A DNA stretch of 64,000 nucleotides, taken from contig NZ_JAKLTS010000013.1 in the NCBI RefSeq assembly GCF_022012445.1, positions 1 to 64,000 on the forward strand. The letters are read 5' to 3'. Of the stretch, positions 35,431 through 44,841 are shown piece after piece. The notes below the pieces were generated by a model. It had not been told where the DNA came from, did no database searches, and saw only the letters and a list, made by a program, of their open reading frames with translations. The DNA comes from Massilia sp. TS11 (lineage in GTDB: Bacteria; Pseudomonadota; Gammaproteobacteria; Burkholderiales; Burkholderiaceae_D). The translations under genes were made by a program, and so were the position numbers. The number at the start of each line of letters is the position of its first letter. The stretch's first letter is position 1.

Positions 35431-38241
35431 ATGTTGCGTGTGAAGTATGCCTGTAGTGCCCTGATCCTGGCCTGGAGCCTGCCCCTGTGGGCCGCACCCG
35501 ACCCGGCCGCCCTGATCCCCGTCGGCCCCCAGGTCCGCGTCGGCAAGCTCGACAACGGGCTCAGCTTCTACATCCAGCGCAATGCGCGCCCCGAAAAGCG
35601 CGTCGAGATGCGCCTGGTGGTGAAAACCGGCTCGGTGCAGGAAGACGAAGACCAGCGCGGCCTGGCCCACTTCACCGAGCACATGGCCTTCAATGGCTCG
35701 ACCCATTTTCAGAAGAACCAGCTGATCGACTATCTGCAGCAGATCGGCGTGCGCTTCGGCGCCGACCTGAATGCCTACACGAGCTTCGACGAAACCGTCT
35801 ACATCCTGCCGATTCCGACCAAGGACCCGGCCCACGTGCGCCAGGGCTTCCAGGTGCTGGAAGACTGGGCCCACGGCCTGAGTCTGACCGACGCCGACAT
35901 CGACGCCGAACGCGGCATCGTGCTGGAGGAAATGCGGCGCGGGAAAGGCGCGGGCGAACGCCTGATGCGCAAGCTGCTGCCGCTGCAGCTCAATGGCTCG
36001 CGCTATGCGCAGCGCCTGCCGATCGGCGACGAAACCGTGCTCAAGACCTTCAAGCCGGACACCCTGCGCCGCTTCTACCGCGACTGGTACCGCCCCGACC
36101 TGATGGCCGTGGTGGTGGTCGGCGACATCGACCCGCAGGAGGCCGAGCAGCAGATCCGCGCCCATTTCAGCGCGCTCAGCAACCCGGCCGGTGCGCGTCC
36201 GCGCGTCAGCTACGACGTGGCGCCGCGCCAGGCCTCGGCCAGCATCGTGGCGACCGATCCGGAGATGACGACGAACAGCGTGCAGCTGCAGCTGGCCATC
36301 TTCAAGCAGCCGCGCCAGGGCAGCTACGGCGTGGCGCGCGAGCGCCTGCTCGATGGCGCCGTGCAGAACATGATGGCGACCCGCTTCAATGAAATCGCCG
36401 AGCAGCCGAACGCGCCCTTCATGGCCGCCGGCCTGGGACGCGGCAAACTGGTGGGCGAGGCCGGTGTGCTCAGTGCCGGCGCGGTGGTCAACAAGGCGGG
36501 CAGCGAAGCGGCCATCCGCGCCCTGCTGACCGAGGCCGAGCGCGTGCGCCAGCACGGCTTCACGGCAGCCGAATGGGAGCGCGTGAAGAAGAACATGATC
36601 GCCAATCTCGACCACATGGTGAAGGAGCAGGACAAGCAGGACTCGGGCGCGCTGGCGGCCGAATACATCCGCAATTTCCTCGACGGCGAACCGATCGCCG
36701 CGCGCGACGCCGAGCGCGCCTTCAAGCTCGAGGTGTTGCAGGCCGTCACGCTGGACGAACTGAATGCGCGCGCACGCCGCCTGCTGCAGCCCGATCCGGC
36801 CCTGCTGGTCGCCTTCAGCGGCAGCGACAAGGGCGAGGCCCCGGTCCCGAGCGAAGCGGCGATCCTGGCCGCCGCCAGCGCGCCGCTCGAGGCCAAGCTG
36901 GCCAAGCACGAAGACAAGGCCGTCAGCGGCCAACTGGTCGCGCGCCCCAGCGGCGGCAAGATCGTGGCCGAAACCGTCAACGCCAAACTGGGCACCACCA
37001 CGCTGCGCTTTGCCAACGGGCTGGAGATCATTCTCAAGCCGACCAGCTTCAATAACGACCAGATCGCGCTGAGCGGCATCCGCTACGGCGGCACCGCGCT
37101 CGAATCGGATGCCAGCTTCCGCCGCGCCAGCCTGGCCACCCAGATGGCGGGCAGCCTGGGCGTGGGCACCCTGTCGAGCAGCGACATCCAGAAGCTGCTG
37201 GCGGGCCGCCCGGCCGGGTCGACCATGGGCCGTGCCGACTACACCGAGTCGGTCGGCGGCGGCGCCACCAAGGCCGAACTGGAGCCGATGCTGCAGATGA
37301 CCCATATGCGTTTCAGCCCGATGCTGCGCAACGAAGGCCTGTTTAACACCATGCTGGAGCGCCAGCAGACCGCCCTGCGCAATCTGCAGCAAAGCCCGGA
37401 GAACTGGTTCGTCGACCAGTTCCTGCGCACCCTCTACCAGAACCACCCGCGCGGACCGCGCCTGCCGCAGGCCAGCGACTACGCGGGCCTGACCCTGCTC
37501 GAAGCCAGCGGCCTGCATGATCCGCGCTTCCAAAGCGCCAAGGGCTTCCGCTTCGTGATGGTGGGCGCCTTCGACGTCGAGACCGTCAAGCCGCTGCTGG
37601 CCGACTACCTGGGCACCCTGCCGGTCGGCGAGCTGCCGACCGAGGTGGTGGACCGCACGCCGCCGACGCTGCGCGGCGTGCGCAAGGAGGTGCTGTTCAA
37701 GGGGAGTGAAGCGAAGAGCATGCTGCGCATTAGCTTCGGCGGCGACACGTCCTACGACCCCGACGAGGCCCTGCGTCTGAACATGCTGAATCAGATCATC
37801 AACATCAAGCTCACCGAGGTGGTGCGCGAAAAACTGCAGCTCGTGTACAGCGGCGGCGTCTCCGGCGGCATGGGCCGCACGCCGCACGGGAACTACCGGC
37901 TCGACGTGAACTTCACCTGCGCGCCCGACAATGTGGACAAGGTGGCGGCCGCCGCGCTCGGCGAAATCGAGAAGATCCAGAAGGAAGGCCCGAGCGCAGC
38001 CGACATCGAGAAGGTGAAAACGGCCATGCGGCTTGGCTACGAGCGCAATCTGAAGGAGAACGGCTACTGGGCCAGTCAGCTGCTGAGCGCCGCGCTGTAT
38101 GGCGACGACCCGGAGCGCATCCTGACGGTGGCGGAGCGGATCGCTGCGGTGACGCCGGCCCAGTTGCAGGCGGCGGCGCAGCGCTACTTCGACATGAACA
38201 ACTATCTGCAGATGGCGCTCAAGCCCGAACCCAAGGCCTGA
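35431..38241 (+). CDS. M16 family zinc metallopeptidase (pitrilysin/insulinase type)
   Basis: 936 residues from ATG 35431 behind GGTGGAG, with a signal peptide (LILAWSLPLWA). The inverted zinc motif HFTEHMAFNGS (HxxEH) near residue 80 with downstream Glu makes the first M16 unit catalytic; two M16 C-terminal domains follow (FYRDWYRPDLMAVVVVGDID, and a second, non-catalytic pair after residue 530). Predicted periplasmic protease degrading peptides. Divergent from ribBA with about 125 bp between. A hairpin ends the gene. Confidence 0.92.
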   Translation: MLRVKYACSALILAWSLPLWAAPDPAALIPVGPQVRVGKLDNGLSFYIQRNARPEKRVEMRLVVKTGSVQEDEDQRGLAHFTEHMAFNGSTHFQKNQLIDYLQQIGVRFGADLNAYTSFDETVYILPIPTKDPAHVRQGFQVLEDWAHGLSLTDADIDAERGIVLEEMRRGKGAGERLMRKLLPLQLNGSRYAQRLPIGDETVLKTFKPDTLRRFYRDWYRPDLMAVVVVGDIDPQEAEQQIRAHFSALSNPAGARPRVSYDVAPRQASASIVATDPEMTTNSVQLQLAIFKQPRQGSYGVARERLLDGAVQNMMATRFNEIAEQPNAPFMAAGLGRGKLVGEAGVLSAGAVVNKAGSEAAIRALLTEAERVRQHGFTAAEWERVKKNMIANLDHMVKEQDKQDSGALAAEYIRNFLDGEPIAARDAERAFKLEVLQAVTLDELNARARRLLQPDPALLVAFSGSDKGEAPVPSEAAILAAASAPLEAKLAKHEDKAVSGQLVARPSGGKIVAETVNAKLGTTTLRFANGLEIILKPTSFNNDQIALSGIRYGGTALESDASFRRASLATQMAGSLGVGTLSSSDIQKLLAGRPAGSTMGRADYTESVGGGATKAELEPMLQMTHMRFSPMLRNEGLFNTMLERQQTALRNLQQSPENWFVDQFLRTLYQNHPRGPRLPQASDYAGLTLLEASGLHDPRFQSAKGFRFVMVGAFDVETVKPLLADYLGTLPVGELPTEVVDRTPPTLRGVRKEVLFKGSEAKSMLRISFGGDTSYDPDEALRLNMLNQIINIKLTEVVREKLQLVYSGGVSGGMGRTPHGNYRLDVNFTCAPDNVDKVAAAALGEIEKIQKEGPSAADIEKVKTAMRLGYERNLKENGYWASQLLSAALYGDDPERILTVAERIAAVTPAQLQAAAQRYFDMNNYLQMALKPEPKA

Positions 38242-38247
38242 ACGCCA

Positions 38248-38269
38248 GGGCGGGGGCCAGCCCCCGCCC
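38248..38269. terminator. Strong hairpin between convergent peptidase genes
   Basis: GGGCGGGGGC-CA-GCCCCCGCCC is a perfect 10-bp inverted repeat directly after the M16 stop and before the S9 stop. There is no T-tract, so efficiency as an intrinsic terminator is uncertain, but the position fits a shared terminator. Confidence 0.6.
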
Positions 38270-38278
38270 GTGCTGGCA

Positions 38279-40219
38279 TCACTTCAGGTATTTATCGAAC
38301 CACGCCAGCTGACGCGCGCGCAGGTCCTTCTGATGTTCGGGCTTGCGCAGCGCGTGCCCTTCCCCTTCGTAGATCACCAGGCTGGTTTCCACGCCCTGGG
38401 CCTTGAGTCCCTTCCAGAATTCCATCGACTGCGCCGGCGGGCATTCGACGTCGCGCTCACCGACGTAGATCAGGGTCGGCGTGCGCGCGGCCTTGATCGT
38501 CTCGATCGGCGAGGCACGGCGGTACACGGCCGGATCATCGTAGGCGGTGGCGCCGAAGAACGGCGGCATCCAGGTGTCGATGCCGTTCTGGCCGTAGTAG
38601 CTGATCCAGTTGGCGATGCCGGCGCCGGCCACGGCAGCCTTGAAGCGCAGGCTGTGGGTCACGCCCCACATGGTCATGAAGCCGCCATACGAGTGGCCCA
38701 TCAGGCCGAGGCGCTGGCCGTCGATCGGGGCCTGGGCGATGGCGGTGTCGACGCCGGCCAGAATGTCGCGCCAGTCGCCGCCGCCGAAGTCGGCGCGGTT
38801 GGCGCTGGTGAAGGCGCTGCCCTGGCCATAGCTGCCGCGCGGATTGGGCATGAACACGAAGTAGCCGCGCTGGGTCAGCTCGCGCACCAGCGGGTTGCCC
38901 AGATCGCCCTCGCCCACGTAGCGCGGCGAGACCGCGGCGGCCGGGCCGCCATGCACGGTGACGACCATCGGATACTTCTTGCCCGGCTCCGTCTTCAGCG
39001 GGCCGACCAGCCAGCCCTGCACCTGGAAGCCCTCGTTGGTCCAGCTCAGGCTACGCGCGCTGATGACTGCCTGCAGGTGGGCGTTGTCCTGGGTGATGGC
39101 GACCGGCTTGGCGACCGGGCCGGCCATGATCCGTTCGGCCGACGTAAAGTCCTCGGCGATGAAGGCCGACAGCTTGCCGTCGGCCGAGAAGTCGATGCGG
39201 CCCTGGCGCGCGGCTGCGCGCGTCGTCACCGGCGCCTGCCACAGCACCTGCACGGCGGCGCTGGCCGGATCGATGCGCACGGCCGCGTGGTCGGCGCCGA
39301 TCAGGGCCGAGGCGTACAGCTGCTTGCCGCGCCAGGCCAGGCCATTGAAGCTGCCGCGGTAATTCGGGGTCAGGTTGCGCGGCGTGCCGCCCGCCAGCGG
39401 CACCTGATAGACATCGCCGCCGATCGAGCCGAAGTCGCTCATCAAGCCACCGACGAAGGCCACGCTCTGACCGTCCGGCGCCACGCGCGGCAGGTTCATT
39501 TGCATCTTGGGCGCGGCGATCACGCGCAGCTTGCCGCTGGCCAGATCGACGTAGCCGAGGGTGGCGATCCACCAGTTGCTGTCGCCATTGCCCTTGGCGC
39601 TGGTGACGGCGAAGCCCTTGCTGTCGGGCGCCCAGTCGTATTCATACACATAGGTGTCGTCCGGCGACACCAGGCGCAGGCTGCCGCCCTGCACCGGCAC
39701 GACGCCGATGCGCTGCTCGTCTTCGCTGCTGCCGATTTCGCCGACCAGGCGCGCGCCGGCCTCGGTGGCGCCAGCCGCCTTCTTGGCGTCGATCGTGGCC
39801 AGCAGCGCGATCTGCTGTCCGTCCGGGGCAAAGCGCGGCGTACTGGCGATCCCCTTCACCTGGGTCAGGGCTTCGGTTTTGCCGGCGCTGACCAGATACA
39901 GGGTGGCGCTATTGCGCGCCGCCTCGCTGCCGATGAAGGCCATGCGCTGGCCGTCGGCCGACCAGGACGGCTGCTCGTAACTACAGGCGGCGCAGGGATC
40001 GTACTGAGCGACGATGGCGCCGCTCTTCGCATCGCGCACGACGATGCTGGCATGCGGACGTTTGCCCGGCGTGGCGGCGGAGACGGTCTCCACGCTGGCA
40101 ATACGGGTGCCGCTCGGGTCCAGGGCGAGCGAGCGGAATTCGCGGATGGCGGGGGTGTCGGCGTAGGCGAGGCTTGTGGCCAGCATGCCGACCCCGGCGA
40201 ACAGGGTCAGGGCTTTCAT
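38279..40219 (-). CDS. S9 family serine peptidase (prolyl oligopeptidase type)
   Basis: 646 residues with signal peptide (LTLFAGVGMLATSLAYA). The N-terminal 370 residues form a beta-propeller (repeated SxDGQ/PDGQ motifs: PSWSADGQRMAFIGS, PRVAPDGQSVAFVGG). The C-terminal alpha/beta hydrolase has GLMGHSYGGFMTMWG (nucleophile Ser), the Asp in IYVGERDVECPP and the His in GEGHALRKPEHQ. Predicted exported acyl-aminoacyl or dipeptidyl peptidase. Convergent with the M16 peptidase, so both may act on extracytoplasmic peptides. Confidence 0.93.
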   Translation of the reverse strand: MKALTLFAGVGMLATSLAYADTPAIREFRSLALDPSGTRIASVETVSAATPGKRPHASIVVRDAKSGAIVAQYDPCAACSYEQPSWSADGQRMAFIGSEAARNSATLYLVSAGKTEALTQVKGIASTPRFAPDGQQIALLATIDAKKAAGATEAGARLVGEIGSSEDEQRIGVVPVQGGSLRLVSPDDTYVYEYDWAPDSKGFAVTSAKGNGDSNWWIATLGYVDLASGKLRVIAAPKMQMNLPRVAPDGQSVAFVGGLMSDFGSIGGDVYQVPLAGGTPRNLTPNYRGSFNGLAWRGKQLYASALIGADHAAVRIDPASAAVQVLWQAPVTTRAAARQGRIDFSADGKLSAFIAEDFTSAERIMAGPVAKPVAITQDNAHLQAVISARSLSWTNEGFQVQGWLVGPLKTEPGKKYPMVVTVHGGPAAAVSPRYVGEGDLGNPLVRELTQRGYFVFMPNPRGSYGQGSAFTSANRADFGGGDWRDILAGVDTAIAQAPIDGQRLGLMGHSYGGFMTMWGVTHSLRFKAAVAGAGIANWISYYGQNGIDTWMPPFFGATAYDDPAVYRRASPIETIKAARTPTLIYVGERDVECPPAQSMEFWKGLKAQGVETSLVIYEGEGHALRKPEHQKDLRARQLAWFDKYLK

Positions 40220-40340
40220 GGGTCTCCGTCAGGTGGTCAAGGCGTCGACGAGTGTAATGGAAAATCGCGCCTGCTGTGCAGACTGACAAGCGTGCATATG
40301 CATGTGTAGAATGGCCTCGTCACTGCCGCCGATGCCGACC

Positions 40341-41072
40341 ATGTCTGCCCTTCGCCTTCTCGTTCTGCTGCTGCCCGTGCTGGCCAGCGCCGCGCCGCTG
40401 CCGCTGCGGGTCTGCGCCGACCGCAACGACTGGGTGCCCTACACCTACGGCGAGCGCGATGGCCTGCTGCAGCAGCGCCTGCGCCAGCTGGCGCCGCGCC
40501 TGGATTTTGCGCTCGAACTGGTGGCCCTGCCCTGGCCGCGCTGCAAAGCCGAAGTCGCGCGCGGGACAATGGACGCGCTGCTCGGGTCGAGCGCCAACCC
40601 CGAGGCCCTGGCCGAATTTGCCTTCCCGCTGCGCGAGGGCGCGCCCGATGCGGCGCGTGCGCTGGTCCAGACCGAGCTGGTGCTGCTGCGCGCGGCCGGC
40701 AGCCGCGTGAGCTGGGACGGTCAGCAGCTGCGCGGCCTGAGCGGCCAGGTGATGTACATCCAAAACTACCGCGAGGTCGGCGCCGCCCTGCGCGCCCACG
40801 GCATTCCCGGCGACGGCGGCGGCCTGGCCAATGAACAGAATGCGCAGAAGGTGCTGGCCGGGCGCAGCAATGTGATGGCCACCTACGCGGGCGATGCGCG
40901 CGCCTTGCTGGAGCGGCCCGAATTCCGCGGCCGCCTGGAGCTGCTGACACCCGCGCTCTCGAGCGGCACCTACTATCTGGCCTTCAATCGCAACTACTAC
41001 AAGGCCCACACCGCGCAGGTGGAGGCGCTGTGGAAGGCCAGCGCGCGGCCGGCTGGCATAATGCGGCCATGA
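40341..41072 (+). CDS. Extracellular solute-binding protein (amino-acid ABC type)
   Basis: 243 residues from ATG 40341 with a signal peptide (RLLVLLLPVLASAAPLPL). LRVCADRNDWVPYTYGERDG is the entry of the family 3 solute-binding fold and QVMYIQNYREVGAAL, YYLAFNRNYYKAH support two lobes. No permease or ATPase gene is near, so it is an orphan; ligand unknown. Its stop overlaps the start of the PhyH gene as ATGA. Confidence 0.78.
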   Translation: MSALRLLVLLLPVLASAAPLPLRVCADRNDWVPYTYGERDGLLQQRLRQLAPRLDFALELVALPWPRCKAEVARGTMDALLGSSANPEALAEFAFPLREGAPDAARALVQTELVLLRAAGSRVSWDGQQLRGLSGQVMYIQNYREVGAALRAHGIPGDGGGLANEQNAQKVLAGRSNVMATYAGDARALLERPEFRGRLELLTPALSSGTYYLAFNRNYYKAHTAQVEALWKASARPAGIMRP

Positions 41073-42127
41073 CTCCGAACGCGCCCGCCTTCACCAATCC
41101 CCTGCCGGGCGTACCGGCGATTGAATCCCCGTTCTTCGCGCCCCTGTTCGCCGACGCCGATCCGGCCACGCGCGCGCTCGCACAGCAGCTGCACGAACAC
41201 GGCTATGCTGTCATCGATTTTCCCGAACCGGACTTCGAGCGCCTGGCGGCCGAGATCCAGGCGGCGCTGACGCCGCATTTTGCAGGCCCGGACTGGGAGC
41301 GCTTTCGCAGCGGCGGCGGCGCCGATCTGCGCATCCGCGACGCCTGGACCGGCATTCCGGCCGTGCAGCGCATCGCCGCCAACGGGGCCGTGCTCGACCT
41401 GCTCAGCCGCCTGTACGGCGCGCGCGCCTGGCCCTTCCAGACCCTGAACTTCCCGGTCGGGACACAGCAGGGTGCGCACACCGACGCCGTGCACTTCAAC
41501 TCCGCGCCGGAGCGCTTCATGTGCGGCGTCTGGGTCGCGCTCGAAGATGTCAGCCTCGATCAGGGACCGCTGTTCTACTACCCGGGCAGCCATCAGTGGC
41601 CGATCTACGGCAACGAACATGTGGGGCGCTGCGTGTCGACCCTGCCCGCGCGGCCCGACCAGACAATCTACGAGCCGATGTGGCAGGCCCTGATCGCCGC
41701 CAAGGGCGCACAGCGCCAGCTGTTCACGGCGAAGAAGGGACAAGCGCTGATCTGGGCCGCGAACCTGATGCATGGCGGTAGCCCGCAGCTGAACCGCCAG
41801 CTCACGCGCTGGTCGCAGGTGACCCACTACTTCTTCGAGGGAACGGCCTGGTACGCACCAATGTTCTCCGACCCCTTCTACGGCCAGATCTACTTTCGCC
41901 GCCTGCGCAATATCGCCACCGGCGAGCCGATGCGACAGACCTATGCGGGCTGGGAGATTCCGGAGGCCGTGTTCGAGGCACTACGCTCGACCCAGCCGAA
42001 CGGGCCGTATCAGTTCGACGCCGACGCCTACCTGTGCGCCAACCCGGATGTGGCGGCGGCCGGCGTCGACCCGCTCGCGCATTATCTGCGCCACGGCCAC
42101 GCCGAACGGCGCCGCCTGCGTCCCTGA
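41069..42127 (+). CDS. Phytanoyl-CoA dioxygenase (PhyH) family protein with C-terminal 'NPDV' motif
   Basis: 352 residues from ATG 41069, overlapping the previous stop. The non-heme iron site is visible: GAHTDAVHF (His-x-Asp), NLMHGGSPQLNRQ (distal His) and RWSQVTHYFF (2-oxoglutarate-binding region). LDQGPLFYYPGSHQWPIY is a typical PhyH segment. The last 40 residues, FDADAYLCANPDVAAAGVDP then LAHYLRHGHAERR, are an add-on repeat known from glycan- and surface-related proteins. Substrate unknown. Translationally coupled with the solute-binding protein. Confidence 0.85.
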   Translation: MTPNAPAFTNPLPGVPAIESPFFAPLFADADPATRALAQQLHEHGYAVIDFPEPDFERLAAEIQAALTPHFAGPDWERFRSGGGADLRIRDAWTGIPAVQRIAANGAVLDLLSRLYGARAWPFQTLNFPVGTQQGAHTDAVHFNSAPERFMCGVWVALEDVSLDQGPLFYYPGSHQWPIYGNEHVGRCVSTLPARPDQTIYEPMWQALIAAKGAQRQLFTAKKGQALIWAANLMHGGSPQLNRQLTRWSQVTHYFFEGTAWYAPMFSDPFYGQIYFRRLRNIATGEPMRQTYAGWEIPEAVFEALRSTQPNGPYQFDADAYLCANPDVAAAGVDPLAHYLRHGHAERRRLRP

Positions 42128-42130
42128 GCC

Positions 42131-42757
42131 TCAGCCCTGGCGCACGCCTTCGACCGAGAGCATGCGCTCGACGTAGCGGGCAATCAGGTCGACTTCGAGA
42201 TTGACCTTGGCGCCGGCGTGCAGATGGCGCAGCGTCGTCACGGCCACCGTATGCGGAATCAGATTGATCGAGATGCGGCAGGCGCTGTCGGTGTCGGTCA
42301 CGCGGTTGACGGTCAGCGAGACGCCGTTGACGACGATCGAGCCCTTGAAGGCCAGGTATTTGCTGAGCGCCTTGGGGACATCGATGATCAGTTCACGCGA
42401 TTCGCCGACCGGCTCGAAACTGTGGACGCTGCCCAGACCATCGACGTGGCCCGAGACCAGATGGCCACCGAGGCGGTCGGCCAGGGTCAGGGCTTTTTCG
42501 AGATTGACCTCGCCCGGCGCATCGAGGCCGACCGTGCAGTTCAGGCTCTCGCGCGAGACATCGACGGTGAAGCTGCTGGCGGTTTTCTCGACCACGGTCA
42601 TGCAGGCGCCGTTGAGAGCGATCGAGTCGCCGAGGGCGACATCGGCCAGCGGCAGGCCACCGGCGTCGATGACGAGGCGCACGCCGGCATTGGCGTCCTG
42701 GGCGAGCGGGGTAACGGATTGAATGCGGCCGACGGCGGCGACGATTCCGGTAAACAT
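42131..42757 (-). CDS. ribE: Riboflavin synthase alpha chain
   Basis: 208 residues from ATG 42757. The two lumazine-binding repeats start MFTGIVAAVGRIQSV and NLEKALTLADRLGGHLVSGH; NGACMTVVEKTASSFTVDVS and VVNGVSLTVNRV are the paired active-site segments. Dismutates lumazine to riboflavin. Five bases after ribD. Confidence 0.96.
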   Translation of the reverse strand: MFTGIVAAVGRIQSVTPLAQDANAGVRLVIDAGGLPLADVALGDSIALNGACMTVVEKTASSFTVDVSRESLNCTVGLDAPGEVNLEKALTLADRLGGHLVSGHVDGLGSVHSFEPVGESRELIIDVPKALSKYLAFKGSIVVNGVSLTVNRVTDTDSACRISINLIPHTVAVTTLRHLHAGAKVNLEVDLIARYVERMLSVEGVRQG

Positions 42758-42761
42758 GGGC

Positions 42762-43868
42762 TTATTCCTGGTTGGCGTTGAAACGGGCGAGCAGGCGCAG
42801 ATCGGGACCAATCATCTGCACCTCATGGAATTGCAGGCGGTGCTGCTCGCTCAATTGTTGATAGGGGCCGAGCGCGAACATACCCTGGCCCTCGCCCAGC
42901 AGACTGGGCGCGAGATACAGCAGCAGTTCATCGGCGCAGGCTTCGCGCACGAGCGAGCCATGCAGCTTGTGGCCGGCCTCGACATGCACTTCATTGATGG
43001 CGCGCCGCCCCAGTTCCAGCATCAGGCGCGGCAAATCGACCTTGCCGTGCGCGTTGGGCAGCTCCCAGACTTCATGGCCGCGCGCGCGCAGCAGCTCGGC
43101 CTTGGCGGGATCGGGGGTGGCGGCGCAGGCGATCCAGCACGGGTCGCCGCTGAGGATGCGCGCGGCCGGATCGATGTCGAGCTGGCTGTCGACGATCACG
43201 CGGCGCGGCTGGCGCGGCGTGGCGACGGCGCGCACCGTCATCTGCGGGTTATCGGCGCGCACGGTGCCGATCCCGGTCAGGATGGCGTCGGCGCGCGCGC
43301 GCCAGGCGTGGCCATCGGCGCGCGCGGCCTCGCCGGTGATCCATTGGCTGGCGCCGTTGTGCAGGGCCGTCTTGCCATCGAGGCTGGCGGCGCTCTTGAT
43401 GCGCACCCAGGGCAGGCCGCTGCGCATGCGTTTGAAGAAGCCGATGTTGATGTCCTCGGCCGCGCGCGCCAGCAGGCCCAGTTCGGTGCCGATGCCGGCC
43501 GCGGCCAGGCGTGCCATGCCCTGCCCCGCCACCAGCGGATTGGGGTCGCCGACGGCCGCCACCACCCGGCCCAGGCCGGCGCGCACGAGGGCGTCCGCGC
43601 ACGGCGGCGTGCGGCCGAAATGGCTGCAAGGCTCGAGCGTGACATAGGCGGTGGCGCCGCGCACATCGTGGCCGCGCGCGGCCGCGTCCTTCAGCGCCTG
43701 AATCTCGGCATGGTCCTGTCCGGGCGGCTGGGTGTGGCCGGCGCCCAGCAGCTGGCCGTCGCGCACGATCACGCAGCCCACGCGCGGATTGGGGGAAGTC
43801 AGGCCGATGCCTTTGGCGGCCCAGTCCAGGGCCAGGCGCATGGCGGAGATGTCGTCGGTCAGTTGCAC
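42762..43868 (-). CDS. ribD: Bifunctional riboflavin deaminase/reductase RibD
   Basis: 368 residues if started at GTG 43868; ATG 43841 is the alternative and neither has a strong ribosome site. Deaminase domain: DHAEIQALKDAAARGHDVRG (zinc His, catalytic Glu) and TLEPCSHFGRTPPCADALV (zinc Cys pair). Reductase domain from about 150: VRIKSAASLDGKTALHNG, RRVIVDSQLDIDPAARI, EVHVEAGHKLHGSL. Second and third steps of riboflavin synthesis. The upstream neighbours are pilin genes, an unusual context. Confidence 0.94.
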   Translation of the reverse strand: MQLTDDISAMRLALDWAAKGIGLTSPNPRVGCVIVRDGQLLGAGHTQPPGQDHAEIQALKDAAARGHDVRGATAYVTLEPCSHFGRTPPCADALVRAGLGRVVAAVGDPNPLVAGQGMARLAAAGIGTELGLLARAAEDINIGFFKRMRSGLPWVRIKSAASLDGKTALHNGASQWITGEAARADGHAWRARADAILTGIGTVRADNPQMTVRAVATPRQPRRVIVDSQLDIDPAARILSGDPCWIACAATPDPAKAELLRARGHEVWELPNAHGKVDLPRLMLELGRRAINEVHVEAGHKLHGSLVREACADELLLYLAPSLLGEGQGMFALGPYQQLSEQHRLQFHEVQMIGPDLRLLARFNANQE

Positions 43869-43888
43869 GTTTCGCGGGGGTCGGTTCC

Positions 43889-44392
43889 TTAACTGCCGCA
43901 ATGGCTGTCGGCCCGCCCCGGGTCGCACAGACGCGGGCGGCCCAGCATATTGATGATGATGCGGCGCTCGTGGCCGTTGTGATGCAGGCTCAGCGTGCCC
44001 CAGCGGGCGGCCAGGGGGCTGGCCATGCTGCACGGACGGCCAGCGCCATTATAGGCAATGTAGACGCCGCCTGCGCCATTCGACATGCGGCTGGCCACCG
44101 TGACCCCGGCCGGCAAGGGACCGTGGCGCGCCAGCACGCCGGCACCGCCGGGGTCGGTGGCGAGCAGCCAGCCCGCGCTCAGGTCGGCGCCGGCCGGCAG
44201 CAGATAGACGACGCGGTTGTGTGCCACGGCCAGGCTGCGCGTGGCGCGCACGGCGGCCAACAGGTCGACACTCGCGCTGCGCAATTCGGCCTGGGCGACA
44301 AAGGCGCGCGCCGACGGCAGGGCCAGGGTGGCGCTGGCCGCCAGGATCGCCAGCACCACGAGCATTTCCACCAGGGTAAAGGCGCGCGCCAT
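43889..44392 (-). CDS. GspH/FimT family type IV pseudopilin
   Basis: 167 residues from ATG 44392. A very short leader MARA precedes the prepilin motif FTLVEMLVVLAILAASATLA with the conserved Glu at +5. The globular part ends GRPRLCDPGRADSHCG with a C-terminal disulfide-like Cys pair. Minor pilin, processed by PilD and placed at the pilus tip complex. Two bases after pilE. Confidence 0.88.
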   Translation of the reverse strand: MARAFTLVEMLVVLAILAASATLALPSARAFVAQAELRSASVDLLAAVRATRSLAVAHNRVVYLLPAGADLSAGWLLATDPGGAGVLARHGPLPAGVTVASRMSNGAGGVYIAYNGAGRPCSMASPLAARWGTLSLHHNGHERRIIINMLGRPRLCDPGRADSHCGS

Positions 44393-44394
44393 GG

Positions 44395-44841
44395 CTAAGG
44401 CCAGCAGCGCGCGCGGCTCGGGGCCGGCCGGCGCTCGCCCTCGCTGCTGAGCATGAGGGTGCCGCAATCGGGGTCGCGAAAACGCGCATCGACGCGCGCC
44501 GTGCCGGGCTCGGCGCGCAGCAGGATGCATTCGTCGAGCTGACGGCCGGGGCAGGCCTCGCCTGATAATTCGTAGGCGCTGCTGGCCGGGGCGCTGCCCG
44601 ACCACCACTTGAAGCGCCCACTGTCGGGCCCGCCGCCCTGGGCCGAAAAGGCGGCAAAACGGTTGTGCAGCGTGAAATAGCGCTCCTGCTGGTGCAGGAT
44701 TTCGAGCAGGGCGATCTGGCCCTCGCTACGGCGGGTGCGCGTGACATAGGCGGCATAGCTGGGGTAAGCCAGCATCGCCAGCAGGCCGATGATGGTCAGC
44801 ACCACCAGCAGTTCAAGCAGGCTGAAGCCGCGCCGCTTCAT
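44395..44841 (-). CDS. pilE: Type IV minor pilin PilE
   Basis: 148 residues. Leader MKRRG, then FSLLELLVVLTIIGLLAMLA and AYPSYAAYVTRTRRSEGQIA, the PilE-type N-terminal helix; ACPGRQLDECILL carries the Cys region. Overlaps the end of the pilY1-like gene by four bases. Confidence 0.88.
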   Translation of the reverse strand: MKRRGFSLLELLVVLTIIGLLAMLAYPSYAAYVTRTRRSEGQIALLEILHQQERYFTLHNRFAAFSAQGGGPDSGRFKWWSGSAPASSAYELSGEACPGRQLDECILLRAEPGTARVDARFRDPDCGTLMLSSEGERRPAPSRARCWP

